From assembly GCA_029287275.1 (NCBI GenBank), contig JARFRL010000090.1:1-10629 (forward strand): 10,629 nt of DNA. Direction: 5' to 3'. The notes under the pieces were generated by a model. The model was not told the DNA's origin, ran no database searches, and saw only the letters and a list, made by a program, of their open reading frames with translations. Below, one piece after another: positions 6,425 through 10,629 of the stretch. The number at the start of each line of letters is the position of its first letter. The stretch's first letter is position 1. This stretch comes from Pontiella desulfatans (GTDB taxonomy: Bacteria; Verrucomicrobiota; Kiritimatiellia; Kiritimatiellales; Pontiellaceae). The position numbers and the translations under genes were made by a program.

Positions 6425-6538
6425 GTTTTTGACCAAAATGAATTAGATCGCCATTGAAATAGAAGCTGGGGCGGGAATGGCAGCTCGTCCTCATATCCCA
6501 AAAGCGGCCTGTTCGCTTCCGTGGGATTTTAACAACCA
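6425..6538 (+). pseudogene. Decayed copy of the GH16 enzyme 1 3' end
   Basis: This spacer aligns collinearly with the last ~115 bases of enzyme 1 (about 6294-6409). Matching blocks include TTT-x-ACCAA (6428-6436 against 6297-6305), AATT-x-GATC (6441 against 6310), CATTGAAA (6452 against 6321), a 16-base identical block CTCGTCCTCATATCCC (6484-6499 against 6354-6369), GTTCGCTT (6511 against 6382) and TTTTAAC (6527 against 6398). The offset drifts only from 131 to 129 bases, so two single-base deletions explain it. In the ancestral frame it reads LTKMN-stop-IAIE against LTNANWIIIE, a TGG-to-TAG change. Further on, a shifted frame gives SSSSYP against NSSSYP. It is therefore a dead duplicate of the C-terminal domain, left by a ~131-bp tandem duplication or by loss of a third paralogue. 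It also argues against starting enzyme 2 at 6477, which lies inside the remnant. Confidence 0.8.
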
Positions 6539-6551
6539 AAGAGGTACACAC

Positions 6552-8756
6552 ATGCACGTAAAAACAGTCTTACTGAGTTCCGTTCTTTTTTTGCTGGCCT
6601 GCGGATCGGCTTTCGCCAACGTGGTCTGGTCTGATGAATTCGACGCTCCCGGCATCGACACCGATACCTGGACCTGGGACGTCGGTGGATGGGGATTCGG
6701 CAACGGCCAGATGGAGTATAACACCTCCCGCGCGAAAAATTCCCACACAACGAATGGAACGCTTGTTATTGAGGCGTTTCGTGAGGATTATTTTGGAAAC
6801 GCGTTCACCTCGGCGCGCCTGAACTCCCAGGGACGCTTCGCGTTCAAGTATGGCTCTCTCGAAGCCCGAATAAAAATGCCCGACACGGAAAACGGATTGT
6901 GGCCGGCGTTCTGGCTGCTGGGTAACAACTTTCCGGGGATCGACTGGCCGCATTGCGGTGAAGTAGACATCGTTGAGATGGGTTCCAAGGGAGGCATCGC
7001 GGCGGGGACGCAGCAGGAAACCTACAACGTCGCGATGCACTTCTCGAACGCCGCCGAAGAAAAACAGAGTTTTGTGGCGTGGGACGACGCGCCTGTGGAT
7101 CTGAGCCTTGACTACCACCTCTATAAAGTGTCGTGGACCCCGACCGATATGACCTTTTATCTCGACGGAGACGTAGTCGCGACCTGGGATATCACTCCGG
7201 CCTACATGGCGGAGTTTCATCAGCCTCACTTCATCATCTTGAACCTCGCCATTGGTGGATGGCCGGACGACCCCAACTCATACACCGGTGTTGGCACCCC
7301 GGCCGGAGTGACGGCTTTGCCCGTGGCGGGGTCAAGCGCCAAAATGCGGGTCGACTGGGTTCGTCTTGAAGAGAACGCGCACACGGAGATTTTCCTGGGC
7401 GCGGATACCGCGGAAACAGGCGCCTTCGGTGTTTTCACGGAAACAACGCCGGTCAACAACGCGCTCGTTTACGGGGATGATACCTCGACGAACTGGCCGT
7501 ATAGCGACGAGGCGGCGCTGTATGTTTGGACCGCGGAAGGAGTCCCCACGATGACCGCCGCCGCGACGCCCGCGTTACCTTCCGAGGGGGTCGAGAGCTG
7601 GTCGTTCGATATTGGCACGGCTGGATGGTTTGGCGCGGGGGTCTTTCTGCCGAACTTCCGAAATATGGAAAACTATTCAGACGGTTTCCTTCACTTCGAT
7701 ATCAACACGACTATGTCCGAAGACATCAGTGTGGGGATCAAAAGTTCCAGAGGTGGCCTGTCCTGGGTGGTGATTGGAGACGGAACTTCCGGGCTCGGAT
7801 TCACGCGTGACGGAAACTGGCACACGGTAAGCATTCCGCTGAACCAATATTCAAATTGTGATTTCAACACACCGCAACAGATTTTCGCGTTCACGGGTGC
7901 CGGAGGTGCCGGCGCGATGTTATCGTTTGACAATATCTGGTATGAACCGAGCGTCGCCAGACCGAGGCCTTCCGCCGGGAGTTTCGGCGTCTACACCGAA
8001 ACAATGGGCAACAAAGACGCCGGTGAATACGAGCTGGGTGTTGACGGAGAGTTTTTCGTCTGGGGCGATACGCTGAATCCCGTGACGCAGAGCCCGTACG
8101 AGGGAACCAACAGCTTGAGTTTTACTTCCGCGCCCGCTCTCGACTGGTTTGGAGCGGCCTTTACTCCAACGGTCAAATACGACCTTTCGGCCTTCGATAA
8201 TCCGAATGGAAAATTAAATTTCGCGATGAAGACCAGTTCCGCCACGACCTTTTATGTCGGGATGAAAAGCGGAAACGTCATTGGACCCGATTCGCCGTGG
8301 GGCGCCAATACGGGCCCGGACGGTGTTGGTCAGGTCTGGATTAAATTCGCCCCGGGCAGCGATCCATATGGATTTTCGCGGGACGGCTTGTGGAATACCC
8401 TTGAAATCCCGATTGCTGACATAGCAGGGGATACGGACCTTTCCCAAGTCAGCCAGCTTTTCCAGATTCTGGGGGTCGATGGCGCGATCTCGGATATCGA
8501 GCTGGACGATATCTACTACTCCGGCGGCAAGGCGTTCCAAACCAACCTGGTTTCAGCCGTTGTTCAAAACGGCGTCGGCATCAGCTGGCCCTCGACCGAT
8601 GGATCGACCTACACCGTGCAATGGACGAGCGATCTTACCACCAACGTTTGGAACAGTATGAGTCCCACCGTCGAGGGCGATTGGACCATCAAAACCGTGT
8701 TTGATCCTTTCGGGGTTGAGCCGAGCCGAGTCTACCAGGTCCTGGAAACGCCGTAA
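6552..8756 (+). CDS. Secreted GH16 endoglucanase with duplicated accessory domain, enzyme 2
   Basis: This encodes 734 residues. The start at 6552 is chosen because GAGG (6541-6544) lies seven bases upstream and the protein then opens with a signal peptide (1-22, cleavage after AFA). The GH16 domain spans about 24-274: VVWSDEFD (24-31), FTSARL (85-90), FKYGSLEARIKMPD (98-111), NGLWPAFWLLGNNFP (114-128) and GEVDIVEMG (136-144), with predicted catalytic Glu137, Asp139 and Glu142. It is a clear paralogue of enzyme 1. Two tandem related domains follow, 290-466 and 476-660. Each starts G-x-FGV-[FY]-TET, contains DWFGA/GWFGA, GF-[ST]-RDG-x-W and I-P-[LI], and ends in FDNIWYEP or LDDIYYSG. They look like glycan-binding beta-sandwiches and probably raise affinity for insoluble substrate (inference). 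Residues 661-734 form the small C-terminal domain seen in enzyme 1, ending RVYQVLETP. No terminator separates it from its neighbours, suggesting one operon. Confidence 0.93.
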   Translation: MHVKTVLLSSVLFLLACGSAFANVVWSDEFDAPGIDTDTWTWDVGGWGFGNGQMEYNTSRAKNSHTTNGTLVIEAFREDYFGNAFTSARLNSQGRFAFKYGSLEARIKMPDTENGLWPAFWLLGNNFPGIDWPHCGEVDIVEMGSKGGIAAGTQQETYNVAMHFSNAAEEKQSFVAWDDAPVDLSLDYHLYKVSWTPTDMTFYLDGDVVATWDITPAYMAEFHQPHFIILNLAIGGWPDDPNSYTGVGTPAGVTALPVAGSSAKMRVDWVRLEENAHTEIFLGADTAETGAFGVFTETTPVNNALVYGDDTSTNWPYSDEAALYVWTAEGVPTMTAAATPALPSEGVESWSFDIGTAGWFGAGVFLPNFRNMENYSDGFLHFDINTTMSEDISVGIKSSRGGLSWVVIGDGTSGLGFTRDGNWHTVSIPLNQYSNCDFNTPQQIFAFTGAGGAGAMLSFDNIWYEPSVARPRPSAGSFGVYTETMGNKDAGEYELGVDGEFFVWGDTLNPVTQSPYEGTNSLSFTSAPALDWFGAAFTPTVKYDLSAFDNPNGKLNFAMKTSSATTFYVGMKSGNVIGPDSPWGANTGPDGVGQVWIKFAPGSDPYGFSRDGLWNTLEIPIADIAGDTDLSQVSQLFQILGVDGAISDIELDDIYYSGGKAFQTNLVSAVVQNGVGISWPSTDGSTYTVQWTSDLTTNVWNSMSPTVEGDWTIKTVFDPFGVEPSRVYQVLETP

Positions 8757-8775
8757 CCGTGCCGAACCGTGAATC

Positions 8776-8810
8776 TATTATGAAAACTATGAGCGTAAAT
8801 ATTATGAAAA
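8776..8810 (+). repeat. Short direct repeat carrying two in-frame start codons
   Basis: TATTATGAAAA occurs at 8776-8786 and again at 8800-8810, exactly 24 bases (eight codons) apart, so both ATGs (8780 and 8804) are in the same frame of the next gene. The stretch is AT-rich against GC-rich surroundings. It may be a small duplication of the start region and leaves the true start unresolved, since neither copy has a clear ribosome-binding sequence. Confidence 0.5.
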
Positions 8811-10629
8811 TATTAAACAGCATGACTCAGATCCCATTGAAATCCTTCCCTTCGTCCAAACCTGCTAAATCAGCGGTGTCCGCGCGGCGGTCGCGCCCGC
8901 CGCGGATGCTCATCATGGGTCTGGCGCTGCTGGCCATGACAGGCCTCGCGAACGCGGCCCTCCTCGCTTACGAGCCGTTTGATTATTCAATAGGAGCACT
9001 CAACAATGGGGAGCCCTCCACGGCTACGGGCGTTCCCTCCGCGACCACCGGCGGCGGATTCACGAGCACCTGGTTCGCGGGTGGAGTCGGAACCACCATC
9101 GTGGGTGGTCTGGCGTATCCCGGCCTGCAAACGACCAACAACGCGTTGCAGTGGAGCGAGTCCGTTAGTTATCAAGGCGAGAATCTGGCCGCCGCGATTC
9201 TGCCGTCCAGCACGCCCGCGGTTTATGTGAGTTTTCTATACAACGCCCCCTCTTACGTTGCCGGAAAGACGGGGTTCGCCTTGGATAACGGCGCTGCTTC
9301 CAATCAAGGGTATTACATGGGCATGACTTCCTCCGGCGTTTTCGGGGTCGCGGCCGGAGACGGCGCGGCGGGTGGGTCGCTGACGACGGCCACCGGTGCC
9401 GGAACCTTGGATATGTCCTTTAACACCACCTATTTCGTCGTGGTGAAATTCGATAAGGACGCGGGAGGAGCGTACTACAAGAGCGGCGACATCTGGATCA
9501 ATCCGGCGCCTGGTGGTTCAGAGCCCGCGGCCAGCGGGACGTTTACCGGAACCTATGCCGTGATGAACAAAATCGCCGACTTTCTCGCTTTGGGATCCGT
9601 CGTGATCACCGACGAGATTCGTCTGGGCACCACCTGGGCCGATGTGACTCCTTCCAATGGGCTTTCCGGTCCGGCAACCCCGACGGGTTTGCAGGTTGAT
9701 TCATCCGGAGACAACACCGTCAGCTTGAGCTGGATCGCCAGCGCCGGTGACCCGGTCAGCTATAACGTGAAGCGCGCGGCCACCAGCAACGGGACCTACG
9801 CGGTGGTCGGCACCACGACGGCTCCTACGGTTGTCTTTACCGATTCATTGACCGGTGGCGCGACCTACTGGTACGCGGTATCTGCGGTGAACGCGGGCGG
9901 CGAGAGCGCCGACAGCGCGTTTGTGTCCGCCTCGCCCACCCTTGGCGTGCCGGATGCGCCTATCGGTTTGGCGGCCACCGCGGGCGACGATCAGGTTGAT
10001 TTGAGCTGGACCGGCCCCGCGATCGGCGGTCCGACCAGTTACAACGTGAAACGGGCCATCGGCTCCGGGGGGCCTTACACCAACATCATTGGCACCACGA
10101 CCGCGCCCACCACGAGCTACACGGATGCCACGGCCGTTAACGCCACGACCTATTACTATGTGGTGTCGGCGGTGAACGCGGCCGGAGAAGGCGCCAACTC
10201 CGCGGAAACGAACGCCACGCCCGCCGCTTACACAGGGGCCTACGAGCCCTTTAACTATCCCGTCGAAGATAATCTGCTCAGCGGTACCCCCGCCACCGGA
10301 GACGGGTTTGGAACCTGGAACGGCGTGCCCCCCGGTTTTATTGTTTCCGGGCTGTCCTACACCGACCTTCCGGTGACCAACAACGCGATGCGCACGCCCG
10401 CTGGTCGGCAATACGTGGACCTTGATATCCCGCTCTCCAGTGGAACCAATTGGATCAGCTACCTATGGAGTCATAGCCCCGGAGATCCCGGCGGAAACAA
10501 AAACGGCGTTTACTTTCTAAACGGGGGTACGGGACTCTACTTTGGCTTCGGTTTGCAGGTCAACTCCGAGTCGGACGGATACCTGGCCCTTGCTTCCATG
10601 AACACCGTGGGAACCGCCGTGGACGCCGG
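8780..10629 (+). CDS. Large exported LamG-like/FN3 modular protein, 3' end outside window
   Basis: The frame is open from 8780 to the window edge (616 complete codons, no stop), so the C-terminus is missing. It begins 23 bases after enzyme 2 stops. ATGs at 8780, 8789, 8804, 8822 and 8906 are all in frame; none has a good ribosome-binding sequence. A hydrophobic export segment covers residues 43-59 (MLIMGLALLAMTGLANA), so the 42 residues before it, with a basic RRSRPPR stretch, make an unusually long n-region; a start at 8906 would remove it. The mature domain order is: LamG-like beta-sandwich (61-290, opening LLAYEPFDYS), fibronectin III (about 298-388), fibronectin III (391-481, with near-identical VSAVNA-[GA]-GE), then a second LamG-like copy opening GAYEPFNYP (487 to the edge). 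No catalytic motif is seen. The likely role is surface adhesion or glycan binding beside the two GH16 enzymes. A sorting tail such as PEP-CTERM may lie beyond the window. Confidence 0.88.
   Translation, partial: MKTMSVNIMKILNSMTQIPLKSFPSSKPAKSAVSARRSRPPRMLIMGLALLAMTGLANAALLAYEPFDYSIGALNNGEPSTATGVPSATTGGGFTSTWFAGGVGTTIVGGLAYPGLQTTNNALQWSESVSYQGENLAAAILPSSTPAVYVSFLYNAPSYVAGKTGFALDNGAASNQGYYMGMTSSGVFGVAAGDGAAGGSLTTATGAGTLDMSFNTTYFVVVKFDKDAGGAYYKSGDIWINPAPGGSEPAASGTFTGTYAVMNKIADFLALGSVVITDEIRLGTTWADVTPSNGLSGPATPTGLQVDSSGDNTVSLSWIASAGDPVSYNVKRAATSNGTYAVVGTTTAPTVVFTDSLTGGATYWYAVSAVNAGGESADSAFVSASPTLGVPDAPIGLAATAGDDQVDLSWTGPAIGGPTSYNVKRAIGSGGPYTNIIGTTTAPTTSYTDATAVNATTYYYVVSAVNAAGEGANSAETNATPAAYTGAYEPFNYPVEDNLLSGTPATGDGFGTWNGVPPGFIVSGLSYTDLPVTNNAMRTPAGRQYVDLDIPLSSGTNWISYLWSHSPGDPGGNKNGVYFLNGGTGLYFGFGLQVNSESDGYLALASMNTVGTAVDA

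Noticed and set aside
6477..6551. Upstream in-frame start for GH16 enzyme 2
   Set aside because: It lies in the decayed duplicate and would bury the signal peptide; the start at 6552 has a GAGG sequence and a normal export signal.
6570..7229. 219-codon minus-strand open frame
   Set aside because: It lies wholly opposite the GH16 catalytic domain of enzyme 2, which is certain.
8885..8905. Twin-arginine export motif in the modular protein
   Set aside because: RRSRPPR is Arg-rich but lacks the S-RR-x-F-L-K pattern, so a general secretory signal is more likely.
9845..10411. 188-codon minus-strand open frame
   Set aside because: It is the reverse of the FN3-coding region, Gly/Arg/Val-rich with no ribosome-binding sequence or motif; the plus-strand frame carries recognisable domains across the same stretch.

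Overview
The window looks like part of the chromosome of a polysaccharide-degrading bacterium of the PVC group, Verrucomicrobiota or Kiritimatiellota. This is an inference from four things: a PEP-CTERM secreted protein, two secreted GH16 glucanases whose C-termini share a short 'S-L-T...W ... FYRV' domain common in those phyla, a large LamG-like/fibronectin-III surface protein, and a moderately high GC content with clean intrinsic terminators. No phylogenetic marker gene is present, so the phylum is not proven.

Layout. Positions 1-57 hold the terminator of a plus-strand gene outside the window. Positions 123-953 carry a minus-strand pair: a STAS/SpoIIAA-like small cytosolic protein followed by a lysine-rich exported protein, closed by a terminator. 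Positions 954-1514 are a gene-poor stretch with two strong inverted repeats and a doubtful protein-like open frame. Positions 1515-1949 encode a clear L-fucose mutarotase (fucU), followed by tRNA-Leu(UAA) at 2103-2190 with its terminator. Positions 2396-3343 encode a lipoprotein that reads as two degenerate retropepsin-like lobes, followed by a strong terminator. Positions 3436-3784 hold no gene. A good sigma-70-type promoter at 3785-3813 drives a PEP-CTERM protein (3902-4606), which has its own terminator.

From 4837 to the right edge three exported proteins lie in one direction with no obvious terminator between them: GH16 enzyme 1 (4837-6411), GH16 enzyme 2 (6552-8756) and a modular LamG-like/FN3 protein that is open to the window edge (8780-10629). 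Together with the fucose mutarotase they suggest extracellular attack on a laminarin-like beta-glucan or other algal polysaccharide, but the substrate cannot be read from sequence alone. No transporter, SusC/D pair, sulfatase or regulator is visible.

The most useful new observations are these. (1) A decayed copy of the 3' end of GH16 enzyme 1 lies between the two GH16 genes, carrying a Trp-to-stop change and a frameshift. (2) The large modular gene at the right edge has no stop codon inside the window and is easily missed. (3) GH16 enzyme 2 contains an internally duplicated domain of about 180 residues. (4) The lipoprotein keeps the retropepsin fold signature twice but has lost the DTG/DSG triad in both lobes. 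I see no defence system, CRISPR array, insertion sequence or other wholly new system.
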